Positions 12,103 to 24,174 of a stretch of 64,000 bases of DNA are shown piece by piece. The position numbers and the translations under genes are program-made. The stretch is taken from the NCBI GenBank assembly GCA_948146395.1, contig OX411543.1:49824517-49888516 (forward strand). Reading direction: 5' to 3'. Origin of the DNA: Fragum whitleyi (taxonomy: Eukaryota; Mollusca; Bivalvia; Cardiida; Cardiidae). The notes below the pieces were generated by a model. That model saw nothing but the letters and a program-made list of their open reading frames with translations. It made no database searches and had not been told where the DNA came from. Numbering within the stretch: position 1 is the stretch's first letter; every line of letters begins with the position of its first letter.

Positions 12103-13746
12103 TCTAAAGGGGGGGTGGATGGAAATACCGAAAAGGACCGAAAAGGACCGTAAAGGACCGAAAAGGACCGTAAAGGACCGAAAAGGACCGAAAAGGACCG
12201 AAAAGGACATTGGAAATACCGGAAAGGACCGGAAAGGACATTGAAAACGACTGGAAAGGACCGGAAAGGACCTTGGAAATACCGGAAAGGGCTTTTTAAA
12301 CACTGTTAACAGCTCTAGTCTTACCGTACAGGACCAAAAAGGACCGGAAAGGACATTGGAAATACCGTAAAGGACCGAAAAGGAACGTAAAGGACCGAAA
12401 AGTACCGAAAAGGACCGAAAAGGACATTGGAAATACCGGAAAGGACCGGAAAGGACATTAAAAACGACTGGAAAGGACCGGAAAGGACCTTGGAAATACC
12501 GGAAAGGGCTTTTTAAACACTGTTAACAGTGACCTTGGAAATACCGGAAAGGGCTTTTTAAACACTTTTAACAGTGTTTAAAAAGTCCTTTCCGGTATTT
12601 CCAAGGTCCTTTCCGGTCCTTTTCGGTCCTTCCGGTCCTTTTCGGTCCTTTTCGGTATTATCAATGTCCTTTCCGGTCCTTTTCGGTCCTGTTCGGTAAG
12701 ACTAGAGCTGTTAACAGTGTTTAAAAAGCCCTTTCCGGTATTTCCAAGGTCCTTTCCAGTCGTTTTCAATGTCCTTTCCGGTCCTTTCCGGTATTTCCAA
12801 TGTCCTTTTCGGTCCTTTACGGTCCTTTTCGGTATTTCCAATGTCCTTTTCGGTCCTGTACGGTAAGACTAGAGCTGTTAACAGTGTTTAAAAAGCCCTT
12901 TCCAGTATTTCCAAGGTCCTTTCCGGTCCTTTCCAGTCGTTTTCAATGTCCTTTCTGGTCCTTTCCGGTATTTCCAATGTCCTTTTCGGTCCTTTTTGGT
13001 CCTTTCCGGTCCTTTACGGTCCTTTTCGGTATTTCCAAGGCTCTTTCCGGTCCTTTACGGTCCTTTTCGGTATTATCAATGTCCTTTCCGGTCCTTTTCG
13101 GTCCTGTACGGTAAGACTAGAGCTGTTAACAGTGTTTAAAAAGCCCTTTCCGGTATTTCCAAGGTCCTTTCCGGTTCTTTCCAGTCGTTTTTAATGTCCT
13201 TTCCGGTCCTTTCCGGTATTTCCAATGTCCTTTTCGGTCCTTTTCGGTCCTTTTTGGTCCTTTCCGGTCCTTTTCGGTCCTTTACGATCCTTTTCGGTCC
13301 TTTCAAGTATTTCCAATGTCCTTTTCGGTCCTGTACGGTAAGACTAGAGCTGTTAACAGTGTTTAAAAAGCCCTTTCCGGTATTTCCAAGGTCCTTTCCG
13401 GTCCTTTCCAGTCGTTTTCAATGTCCTTTCCGGTCCTTTCCGGTATTTCCAATGTCCTTTTCGGTCCTTTACGGTCCTTTTCGGTCCTTTTCGGTATTTC
13501 CAATGTCCTTTCCGGTCCTTTTCGGTCCTGTACGGTAAGACTAGAGCTGTTAACAGTGTTTAAAAAGCCCTTTCCGGTATTTCCAAGGTCCTTTCCAGTC
13601 GTTTTCAATGTCCTTTCCGGTCCTTTCCGGTATTTCCAATGTCCTTTTCGGTCCTTTCCGGTCCTTTTCGGTCCTTTACGGTCCTTTTCGGTCCTTTACG
13701 GTCCTTTTCGGTCCTTTTCGGTATTTCCATCCACCCCTAAAGGGGC
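12103..13746. mobile_element. Fold-back element: inverted minisatellite on a 10-bp motif
   Basis: The whole segment is built from GGTCCTTTTC-like decamers. Left of about 12566 they run as AAAGGACCGG; to the right they run as CCGGTCCTTT, so the two halves are inverted. The outer ends match: GGTGGATGGAAATACCG near 12112 and CGGTATTTCCATCCACC near 13736. Right of the centre a higher-order unit of about 170-250 bp carries AGACTAGAGCTGTTAACAG and GTGTTTAAAAAGCCC. The junction 12545-12590 is itself a palindrome. Long open frames on both strands are artefacts of the period. Confidence 0.85.
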
Positions 13747-13938
13747 ACTACTTTATTTCAAATCTATTAAGACACTACAGGGTGTTCCTTACATAGTGAC
13801 ACTGGTGAACAAAAACTTTGTTCACCAAAAATTGCCTGAATGTAAGTGAAGAAATCGGAGCAGTTATATTCAGGCAATGTTTTTATTTCAGACCATAGGC
13901 ATTTGGTTTCAGGATTTTATAAGAACTGAAAAATTTGT

Positions 13939-14117
13939 AATAAATATTACACAAGGTAGTGCAGTCGCCATTTTCTAAGGGAACGGATGTTTTTACATGC
14001 AATTTGGTACTCGATTCTCACGAGTAAACACATGCCGTGACAGTAGCCAAAGTTGCTTGTAAAAACATCCATTCTCTTAAACATGGCGGCTACACTACCT
14101 TGTGTATTATTTATTAT
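13939..14117. mobile_element. MITE with about 60-bp inverted ends
   Basis: Left arm TAATAAATATTACACAAGG, GTAGTGCAGTCGCCAT, GATGTTTTTACA; right arm TGTAAAAACATC, ATGGCGGCTACACTACC, TTGTGTATTATTTATTA. About 50 bases separate the arms. No coding content. Confidence 0.8.
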
Positions 14118-14352
14118 AGACTAGTGATATTGGTAAAATGTTATTAAATCCCGCATCCAAGTGCCTATGTTTCAGACTTATTGCAGTGCACTTAACTATG
14201 GCTTATGAAGAAAAATAAATAACCTTTCAAATGATACCAAGATTTTCATGAAATACAAGGCAATTAGGTCAAGCAGAGCTGTCAAAATGAAAATGGGCCT
14301 GAACCGGTTGACAGTGTTGAGAGTCACTGCTATATCGCATTGATGATTTTAC

Positions 14353-14545
14353 CTCTCCCTCAACAAATCGGAGCACACAATGTAATAACAGACCTCCATA
14401 CAAAGTCACTAAACGGTCACTAAGATCTATGCCTAAAAAGAAGTTGGTCCATTCAAAAGTCAAAAGATTACCTTTAGTTTACCTTTCTTCACAAATGTCA
14501 ACATGCACGTGGGCAAGTAGACAGGGGAGATAATGCTGTATCCAC
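14353..14545 (-). CDS. Two small phase-compatible exon candidates of an unknown gene
   Basis: First, 14483-14545 (63 nt): acceptor TTTTCCTACAG, donor AAAG|GTAAAC. Second, 14353-14432 (80 nt): acceptor ACTTCTTTTTAG, donor GAG|GTAAAA. In one frame they join across a 50-base intron without a stop: GYSIISPVYLPTCMLTFVKK, then GIDLSDRLVTLYGG, then LLLHCVLRFVEGE. The residues look like folded, partly hydrophobic protein rather than repeat translation. No family recognised and flanking exons not located, so this is a candidate only. Confidence 0.4.
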
Positions 14546-14950
14546 CTGTAGGAAAACGTTAATATTATTCTGGGTTCAAGTAGTCTAGGTTCGTATTTTG
14601 AATAGAGGAGTAGGATAGTTTGTTAGACTGGCGGAAGTCGTTTTTGTTAGCATTTTCAGAAAATGTTTTCTTTTAGTTCTATTACAAGCCTCTTTCATCC
14701 AAATACATAATTAACAAGTGCTGAACAAATACGACTGGCAAAATCTCTTTAGCCTGAGAAACCTATTACACCCTCCTATTAGGGACCATAAAATACCTTG
14801 TCGGTCTTATCTGTAAATCGGCCCTTAAAATTGATTTGTATTGATTCCTGTGTACTTCCTGCCCAGGAATGTATTTTGCTAAATGATGCTCAGTAAGTCT
14901 ATGACCTAGGTTTTTGTAAATGAGTCTAGGAAATATTTAGATTAAATTAA

Positions 14951-16326
14951 AAGGAGGGCCAGTATCGCTCCATTGGCACTTATTGTCTAGCAGATTTATG
15001 AATATTCATTAAAATTACAAAAAGTATCAAGCTGAGAAAAATCTATTAATAAGCAGATAATGATATAAGGCCAAGGAAGGTTAAATGTCAACAAACAATT
15101 TTACATGAAAGTCCCTTTTTCATGATGCAGAATAATATTTCCAAGAGGTTTCACATGATGAGTAACATTCTGTGAAAGTTTAATGAAATCCGTCAATAAA
15201 TATACAGGTTGTGGCAACAAGAAATAATGCACCACAAAGGCCTCTTTTTCGATGACACAACAACATGCCACCGAATGAGAAATCGGAGAGATGTCTGTCC
15301 AGAGAACAATCCTAACCAACAATCATTTGTATCCAAAAATTATTTTCAAAAAAGATTTTTTTTCTCAATTACTCATATGGCACCATTTTTAGCCGACTCG
15401 ATTGCACCAATGATCTTCATCAATCATGGTTCCAGAAAGCAATCTCAGAGAGTATGTCTTAATGCTCATTCTTGTGACTGAATACTGACCAGTAGTTTCC
15501 GAAGAGAAGAAGTTTTGATATTGTTCAATATGGGGCCATTTTAGATTGACATGACAGCCTCCCAAAGACTGTGGCACCCGAGTGTCAATCTGCCCAATCA
15601 AAATAACATGAAGAAATCTGAAAGAGCATGCCCCATGCATCATTCCAGTGCAGTTTGACTCACTGCTGACTAGTAGTTTCAGAAAAGAAGATATTTTTGT
15701 ATTTTACCATATGGTGTCACTTTTGGATGACGCAACACCCAGAAGTGCGCAAGTTATCAACCTTATCAGGATTATATGAGGAATCTAAAACTAGAAAGCC
15801 ATGAATGGCTTGAGTCGCTGCACAGGCTTGAAATTCTTGTAATAGCAAATCAAAGGTTTGACTAGAATTTTAGATACTTTGGATTCTACCTATGTTGAAA
15901 ATGATTTTCAAAGTTTCCACTAAATAACATAATTATAGAGAATTGACCTCCGCCCATGAAATACATATTTTTCATCCGATCACAATATTTTTTTTTGTAG
16001 ACTGAAAAAGGGTCACCCAAGTATCAATCATGTAAAATTTAATAAGTATCAATCACTTAGAATCTGAAAAAAACCTAACCTTTTACCATATTTGGAAATT
16101 AGCCACGCCCATTAAATCCATGTTTTTCATTGGATCAAAATTTCTTGAACAACTTTGAAAGAGGGTTACCTAAGGATCATTCCTGTGAAGTTTGGTTGAA
16201 ATTCATGTAGTACATTCTGAGGAGAAGACTTTTAAAGAAAAAGTTTACCAACCGGATGCCAGACAGGCACACGACGGACACAGTGCCATGACAATAGCCC
16301 CAGTGGCCTGCAGCCAGTGGAGCTGA
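14951..16326 (+). mobile_element. Type B element, diverged
   Basis: Degenerate start GGAGGGCCAGTATCGCTCCA and clear end CAGTGGCCTGCAGCCAGTGG then AGCTGA. Inner units include AAGAAGATATTTTTGTATTTT-like and AAATTAGCCACGCCCAT landmarks. The second half (15880-16320) is close to 31550-32900, a sister copy. Confidence 0.65.
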
Positions 16327-16329
16327 AAA

Positions 16330-16985
16330 AAACATTCCCTTAGTAGCCATCTGTGCAGTCGGGTTGTATTCTGCCCTCTAGTTCCAAAGAAGTTATTTTT
16401 AGCTCGATTGGACTAAGTCTAGCGGAGTTAATGTCCTTGCGGGTCCTCTGTTGTTAGTCTGCGCAGCCATGCGTAATCTTTTCGTTTAAACATCTTCTCC
16501 TCATTAACTACTGGGCAGGATTTTACCAAATTTTACAGGAATGCTCCTTAAGACATGCTCTCTCTCAGATTCCAATGCTAACATTGGTGCTCGCCTGTCC
16601 AGTCACCAAAAATGAGCTCCAATAGTTAATTTAAATAAAATCTTCTCCTTTCAAACTAGTGGTCAGAATTCAACCAAACTTTACAGAAATGTGCCCAAGC
16701 TATCAGTCGGAAGAGGATTAAAAGAAGGAATCTGAAAGAGCATGCCCCAATCATTATATTTTAATTTTTCACTACATGGGGCCCTTTTTGGTAACTAGGC
16801 AGTCCAAAATACCTAAGTTAGCAACCCGACCAAGGTTAAAAGAAAGAATCTGAGAGTGCATGTCGTAAGTCCAATTCCTGTGAAATTAGATTGAACTATA
16901 ATCAATAGTTTCAGAGAAGAAGGTAATCAAAGAAAAAAATATGCATGCACGCACAGGCACTCAGTCGCACAACTAACAAAATCGC
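16330..16985 (+). repeat. Remnant of another array element
   Basis: Units share AACCAAACTTTACAGAAATG, AATCTGAAAGAGCATGCC and TTTCAGAGAAGAAG with 15380-15780. It ends in GCATGCACGCACAGGCACTC and ATCGCCTAGTGGAG, a decayed 3' terminus. Confidence 0.5.
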
Positions 16986-17159
16986 CTAGTGGAGATTAAA
17001 ATGATGTAATTATATAAAAGTGCATTTTATTCTATTCATTTAACCGAGATTATCCAAAAGTAATAAATTTAATTATAGGTGCAGAATTTAAAATCCCAAC
17101 TAAAGTTGAAGTAAAGGTTTAACTTGCACATTAGAAGAAAGATCTGAATTATTGTCACT

Positions 17160-17452
17160 AAACTCTCCCCTTCAAACAGTCTAGAACTGGTTCTAGAATT
17201 CTAGAATGTCAGTTCAAGAATGATCTAGAATATAAAGTGGCAGCTCAAGAACGCTATGGTCTAGGACTGGTTCAAGAACTAGTTCTTGACGTCTATAGAA
17301 CCTTTTATAGAACCAATTATTGAGCTGAATTCTTTAACTTACATTCAAGGTTCTAGAACGTTATTTCAAGTACATGTACTGGTTCTAGAACTCGTTCACG
17401 AACTAGTTCTTGACCTGCCATTGCATTTTCTAGTACTAGTTCTTGAAACAGG
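17160..17452. repeat. Cluster of TTCTAGAA / GAACTAGTTC palindromes
   Basis: About a dozen overlapping inverted GAA/TTC blocks: TCTAGAACTGGTTCTAGAA, TTCAAGAACTAGTTCTTGA, GGTTCTAGAACG, ACGAACTAGTTCTTGACC, TAGTACTAGTTCTTGAAA. Some spacings (TTCTAGAA, GAACGTTATTTC) resemble heat-shock-element half sites; others do not. It is either a decayed palindromic repeat or a regulatory cluster just upstream of the duplicated segment at 17463. Confidence 0.55.
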
Positions 17453-17462
17453 TCTGCGTCGT

Positions 17463-17883
17463 CACCGTGTATCAACGTTCACCGGATATAGCGATTAGTG
17501 AGTCGAGGGAAATGTCACGGGGTGTTGTACAAGGTGAGCTTTTTTCTCTCTTTTTTTTGTTAAATCACGTAAAACATTCCTGTAGGCATACAAGACAGGC
17601 GTTACTGATATAATCATGTAGCTATCAACCCGTATCAAATGATTGGTTAGCATCCATAAGCGGCTACAATTAAAAAAAATACCCCCCTAATCACCGATGA
17701 TTTCCGTTTGTCCATCGCGAAAATACTGTTTTGACTGAATTTTTAGAGTTTCTCATACTAAAACCCATGATAAATTGCCTAACATAATACAGAAAATCAC
17801 TAGAAACACTCCTGCCTTTTGTAAGGAGTGAACACCGTGTATCAACGTACACCGGATATAGCGATTAGTGAGTCGAGGGAAAT
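17463..17883 (+). repeat. 51-bp direct duplication, 370 bp apart
   Basis: 17463-17513 and 17833-17883 are almost identical (shared CACCGTGTATCAACG, ACCGGATATAGCGATTAGTG, AGTCGAGGGAAAT). After the first copy lies a donor-like ACAAG|GTGAGC (17533), after the second ATG|GTTAGT (17904). This could be duplicated, alternative untranslated first exons of a plus-strand transcript, but no downstream coding exon was identified. Confidence 0.6.
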
Positions 17884-17904
17884 ATCTACGAAGTGGGATC
17901 CATG

Positions 17905-20900
17905 GTTAGTATTTCTTTTATCATTTCTGTGTTTGTTGTGATTTTACTTAGTGAAAAACGAATTTACACCACTGAGGTAGTCGGTTATGTTTGTCTCTTT
18001 GGAAAACATGAAATAATTTGTTTCTGTCATAGAATAAAGGAAAATAAACCGTCTAATCACTGACAATTTTCTTGGCCTTCTGCGAAATCGAACGAAAATG
18101 CTCATATTTTACGTAACTGGCCCACGATTTACTTTGCTATACTTTCTTTGTTGTCCAAAGATTTTACATACTAAATTTTACTACGAGATTATTTTTTGTT
18201 TTTAGAATATTTAGATAGGAAAAAAAATCTACCGGTGTACGGCCTATAGCAGACAATTTCAAATCAGTGTACGAACGATAGAAAAAATAGTGTACGAATA
18301 TAGCTCAAGGGAAGGGTAAAATATCCTTACTTAAACGAGCGCAAAATAAGAAATTATGTATGAAAACGCCTACATGACTCTGTAGTAACATTTTGGCGTT
18401 TTCGATTAGGATTCTTTTCTAGTTTTTTTGCGAAAAACGGGGGAATCGTTAATCATATTGATTAAAAAAAATAGATGATAATCATTTACAGAACTTTATT
18501 AACCTCTTAACATAATTATTCATTACATTGATTGTAAACATATCTTTAGCATGGTTTTCTTAGACAACGGCTAGTCCCGTTGCAGAAGGCAACTTCCCGT
18601 GAAACCAAGTTGTTTCGTTGAATTCAATTTATAAGCTAAAATTTCGCATTTCTACAGATTAAGCGTCAGGTTAATGTCAGACTAGTTTCACGAACTGTTT
18701 CAGAATCGGATAGCAGGTCGATTTCTTGTAATATATCAGAATACTATCATTTAAATGTTTACCCTATCGTCCTATGTCATTGAATAATCGCGGCGTTTTA
18801 ACCATGGGGTCTTTGATTTTTACAATATACCTTTCTACATCAACATATCAACAGATAGAGAGAAAAAAAGATGTGATTTTTAACAAGGTTGTTAAAGAAT
18901 CACGATTCCACCCAAAACATTTGAGCGGCCTCAGACGATTTATGATATTCACATGGTAATAATTAACGCGTATTTTCGAACCATGTTTATTCACGCACAT
19001 CAACATGACCGATAACAATATTGAATTGACATACATTTCCTATATCCAATATCCCCGAAAAATAAGAACCAACGAATACGTTAGAAAAGACATCACCAAA
19101 ATCCATTTCAAGCCTGTCTCAATTGTGGGTCAAAATGGAAGCGCTTGGGAACGATTTGATATTCGAAACGCATGACTGGTTGAAATACCGCTTACCTACA
19201 TCATGCAAACCCTCGAAATTCGGCGTTAAAACCCGTGTTAAAAATTTGTTAATAAATGTTTGAATGGGGCTTACTTTAAAAGTCTTACCGCGGCGGCTGG
19301 TGAACCTAACGACAACATCGATTCTGACAACAATTGGACAATGTCTATGCTTCGGATATACCCATGAAGCACGGCCGTGATTAAATTGGTTAAAAAATCG
19401 TATTTCAATTTTGTTATCTAATCATACGACGACGACAACTACGGTACCGACAACAAATGGACAATGCCCGTGTTTTGGATATATCCATGAAGCTTGGCCA
19501 TGTTTATACTGATAAAAGCTATAGGGGAATTCAAAGTAAAACACAAATGATTCTCACCGAAAGAATGGTCACTATTTACAATTGAAATTAAAATTATCTT
19601 ATTATCATCGTACGATTATATTCATGATGGTCGCAAATGGTTTTCACAAAAAACGTAGAATCGAAAAATTGATCTTTTGTTTCTTAACTTGCGGGTCATC
19701 TAATATAAACTATACGCGAAAAAATTGTCCGCTATGTACAATACATAACGTGAAATCATCATACTGACCGAAGAAAAGATGTTTATTTGCAAGTCCTCAT
19801 ACCAATATGTATGTCCAAATATGAATATTTCAATGAGAGTACATCGACTCTAAGCTGCCGTGTCGAATGTGTGGAGCAATAAAAAGCATTTGTAACCTCA
19901 GAACTGCTGGAAAATGAACATGCTCTCCTTCATGATTGCATGCACGAAGTAGTCGATCATTACAATAGGTCTTAACTATTCCCTATTCGTAAGCTCATAA
20001 TTCTTCTAATTTGTGAAGTTCGCGTATGTAAGGAACGCGTTGTAACAAATTTTGGACAGCGCATTCTAACGCTTACAGATTAAAATAATTTTAATAAACT
20101 TTGCATGCGGAAGTTGTCATAGTCGAATCCGTGTAACTAAAACAGATAACTTTGATACATTTTAATTAATTTCATCCGGGGAAATATAGATTTATTGATT
20201 TTATTCACTAATTATTTTGTAAATAAAGGTGCACAGTTACTTTCATCACGAGTCACGCAAAAGGTTTAAATCCAAGGAGAAACAGAGTGTATTAAATAAA
20301 AAGGAAATGACTATTAAGTACATGTTGTTAAGTTTACGATTTTGCAGAATCGGATATGATTATGACCGAACTTGCTGGAATATACCCTTTTGTTAATGTA
20401 TAGTCTGAAACACGCAACAACCGAATCATAACTGCGTCACTTTAAAAGTAGTAACACACATTTGTGACCCGTAACGCGAGAAGGGACCATCTCGGTAGTG
20501 CGTAAAATGTCGCCCCTAGTCAGACTGCGCGGGTTGCGCTGGCTGGCTAGGAACGAATCTTTTCGCACTTTTCTGAATCTAGAATGATCAGTCTACATTC
20601 CTGTACAAGTGTTTTCGAAATGCGATCACCGATTAATCTCTACTGAAACAAATCTCAATTATGCGATTAATTTTACGGTGTTCCAAGATGGTCCATTTTC
20701 GCGTGACGGGTCTCTTTTATATGTATAATGAAACATTTCTAATGAATCTTTATCCTCGCTTTTTTGATCTTCGTACGTCTCACCAGAAGAAGCAAATATC
20801 TAGCCATGATCATAAAAGAGCGAATTATAAGTTACTGTAGACACCATCATTTAATGCCACTATGTAAACATTCTGCGACAATCGTACGATTATCGCAGAG

Positions 20901-22290
20901 CATAATCAAACTTCAAAATGATGGTGCATCGATTCTCTTCGGTATATCTTGTTCATTTCACTACATTGTATTAGGAAAATCGTCATGTACAAGGCTAGAT
21001 AATCAGATAAACCTCTGTCAGAGCTAAAATAAAATCCGAGAAAAATCTCAGCTTGCGTGATCAGTATCGTAAAATTTACGTTTAGTCTATATGTGTCGCA
21101 AATTTGATCTACATTTCACGATACATGTTTCTTGAAAGCAAAAAACGTTTCCTGAAAGCAAATTTTAATCGCACCATTACGATACGATCGAATTTAGGTC
21201 GTAGGACCTTTCTTGAAAGAGGCCCCTGGTGTTTGTAAAAGGTATTTTCATGGAAAAATTAGAGCTCCAGACTCTTTGTTTTTAAGCCAAATCTGCTAGT
21301 CATTTAGCCACCCAGGGGAGATTTAAAGCACGGGCTTTCATGTATATTTCGTTGACCTTAATAAAGAGAAGTCTGATCTATATGTCTGTTTTGACTGGCT
21401 CATCTCGGTTTCCTAGCAGACTGCAGTAGGCAGCACCGAAAACTATTCTGCCAAAATTGCACTTACTTGTAATTTATGTTTTTGGCCTGGTTTAGCAGGC
21501 CATAGAAACCAATCCTGTATCCTGGAAATTACCTAGTAATAAGATAATCGAATCAAAAACCGAAAAACGTGTGTACTACGTAGCTTTTCAGTGCTCACGC
21601 GCGCGAAAAAAATGTTTAGTAGATCTATACGTCATCTACTTTTGTGCGACACGAAGCGCTTTGTGTGTTCAACGCAGTGCTTTCATATCACTACGCTGTG
21701 TCACGGAAATTCCGAAAAAAAATACGCAGATTTTTTTTTAGATCTTACTATTTTATGCTAAAAAAGCCCTCTCTGCTCAAATAATGATTTGTCATTTGAT
21801 AAGTCAAAGTTAATGTCTTGAACAGACCAGAATTCGTGTTTTAAGCACCAAGTTAATTCCTGAGCTTGACGCAACGCTAAAATCAAAGTACTGATAGTAT
21901 TGAAGGCGAGGGAACTGAATAGACGAAACAACACACGGGGTCAATTTTCTGGAATAGAACCGTGATTATTCACTTTGTCCTTATCATGTATACCAGATAT
22001 TTTCTAACTTATCACTGCCAAAATCATTGCTGTGTTAAATATACATAGATTTTATATTTGATCTTGACGGATGACCTTACTAATAAGGAAAAGAAGAAAA
22101 TGCTGCTAACTGTTCTGGCAAATTTTCTCCGTAATTTAAGTTTTCATAAAGCGTTTGAGAACGAAAATTCAACTCTTTCGCCGTGTCCGTTAAGCATACG
22201 TTCTGTGTCCGTTTGGCAGTGGGCTTTAGGCAATAACATTAATCCCAATCAACTTTGTACATGTATCCAATTTGTTTTCGTTCAGCATAC
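17905..22290. other. Long mostly single-copy stretch without a recognised gene
   Basis: Sequence is low in repeats except a SINE tail fragment near 19255-19318 (GCGGCGGCTGGTGAACCTAA, minus orientation). Open frames up to about 90 codons occur but none has family features. Could hold introns or regulatory DNA. Confidence 0.4.
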
Positions 22291-22296
22291 GTTATG

Positions 22297-23288
22297 TACG
22301 AGGGGCTATCAAAATGTTTTGAGACTTTAATCTTATTTTCTTTTGTAGATGTCCGACGACTTAGAAAATTACATGAGTGGAACTTTATGCCTTCTGACTA
22401 TGAATTAAGTAAGTTTCAATAGAATAGCACGAATACACTCAATGCCATGTCAAATCGAATTGAGATAGGTGCGGCGTCTCGGGGCAAAATAGTTACGTCA
22501 TGAACGTCAGACCCACTCTTGACTGCTTTTTTCAGCAATGCTTTATATGTTATAACTGTAAAGTCCCATCAAGTTTCACCCATTAAATCTACCCAAAAGG
22601 TCAGTGCACATCCTCACAAATACACACAACTCTTTCAAGTAAAATGGATGTTTGAGTTAAATGATACACAATTCATTTTCTATTCTAAACGCATTAAATA
22701 TTTCAAAAAGGAGAAAACAGTTATTTATCTTCGAAAGCTTTTGAATAAAACAACCCAAGAATTGATGCTGTGGAATTTAACTCTGATCTTTATTGTTTAA
22801 TTTGAAACATAATGCCAGTAATAAAACAGCATTCTATTAAAACATAACCAATATTAATTATAATTACCATTTCAAGTGCCCCGACGGGGCCCAACGTTAT
22901 CTCGTCGTCTTGGTTTATTAGACCCCTCCCAGCGTCGCGAATTTTTCTCTCTTTTTTTTTTTTTACATAACATCGTGGTTGCAAGTGCACTTAAAGCAAA
23001 TTCAATGCTTGTGTCAACGAAGTTTAAATTTTTCAAGTCGCTTGTGTATTGCGCGTTTTGTAGGATTTTCTTTCTCAACAGTGAGTGAAAAACTTAAAGT
23101 GCCCCGAAAGCCGCATCATTCGGTTTCCATAGCGACGGTTCCTTAACAGACGCGTAGTCATATTTGGTTGCATGTTTGTACAATTAGCATTCACATCCAC
23201 ACGAATAATTACTCAGTTTCATCAAAATCCGATAAATGATCAGAAAAATATATTGCAATTGTCTCAGAACTTTTTGATACCCCTTGTA
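22297..23288. mobile_element. Non-autonomous mariner-like element
   Basis: Ends are inverted copies of about 28 bp: left GAGGGGCTATCAAAATG then TTTTGAGAC, right GTCTCAGAAC then TTTTTGATACCCCTTG, each flanked by TA (TACG outside both). This is the terminal pattern and target of Tc1/mariner elements. At 992 bp it is shorter than an active element (about 1.3 kb) and no DDD transposase is seen. Internal sequence is mostly unrelated host-like DNA, including the palindrome CCCCGACGGGG at 22879. Confidence 0.75.
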
Positions 23289-23944
23289 CGTCCAATGCGC
23301 TGTGCACCCTCTTATTCGGACTAACAGTTACCTCAATTAGTGCCGCTAAGTTTAAATACTTCCAATATTTTCCATTTTGAGCTACAACTTACTGCTCACT
23401 CCATTGGTAAAATCACCATGCGTGTTGTGATGCTAATCCCCAGCAACTGCTATAATATATAGAAACAATATTTCACTTATGATTATGGAAATCATTGGAA
23501 CAAAAATAAGCTTCACAGAGCGGCGCGTTTATAAACGTCCGAAAGAGGTTATCAGTAACCTTGGCTTGTCAGTAACCTAAGTTTTAATAATAACTTGCGT
23601 TCACAAAATTGTACCATACGGACGTAAATCTGTATTGACGTACTTTCTGAAATCTGGACAGAGATGATACCAAATAAAGAGGCCACAAACATGGTCCAAT
23701 TTTCAAGAAACTTGGTCAAAAGGATGAACCCTATAGAAAATTGGAAGGAGTCATGCCATATCATGGGAAGAGGGGTCTAAATAACAACTTTGAGCTCACC
23801 TGTTTGCAATTTATACTCCGCTTTGACCACAAGTGCAAATTGAAGGCGGGGTATAATTTGCGAACAGTTTGCACCATTTTGTCATCCTGAATGCAGCACA
23901 GTACAACAACCAACATCATGCCAACCAGCAGTTTCTCATTCAAC

Positions 23945-24173
23945 TTAACCCTTTGCTGTTTAATCCCTGCTATTTACGTGCCTGTTATTTTATGATTGAG
24001 AAAACATTGTGAAAAAAGAAGAAATTGCCTCTGACATGCAATGTCTTCTTTTTCCACACTATTTTCTACCATACAGATTGGTTATTTTTCAAATTAAACC
24101 CACTTTAAATATTCGTCTGCAAAACCTTTGAATTTGGACAGGTCCAAAATTTTGTAAATCAGGAAAGTGTTAA
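23945..24173. mobile_element. piggyBac-like MITE, copy 1
   Basis: Bounded by TTAA on both sides with short inverted ends (TTAACCCTTTGCTG and AGGAAAGTGTTAA). The inside carries AAGAAGAAATTGCC and GCAATGTCTTCTTTTTCC, an internal palindrome. 38681-38909 is the same sequence in reverse orientation, so the limits are supported by two copies. TTAA targets and CCCTTT-type ends are characteristic of the piggyBac superfamily. Confidence 0.7.
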
Positions 24174-24174
24174 G

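Noticed and set aside
12037..13849. Long overlapping open frames (Phe/Pro/Val/Leu- or Lys/Arg/Gly-rich) on both strands
   Set aside because: They are translations of a 10-bp minisatellite that lacks stops in several frames; no gene signals.
22519..22800. 93-codon frame inside the mariner-like element as a transposase
   Set aside because: No helix-turn-helix or catalytic DDD pattern and no resemblance to mariner transposases.
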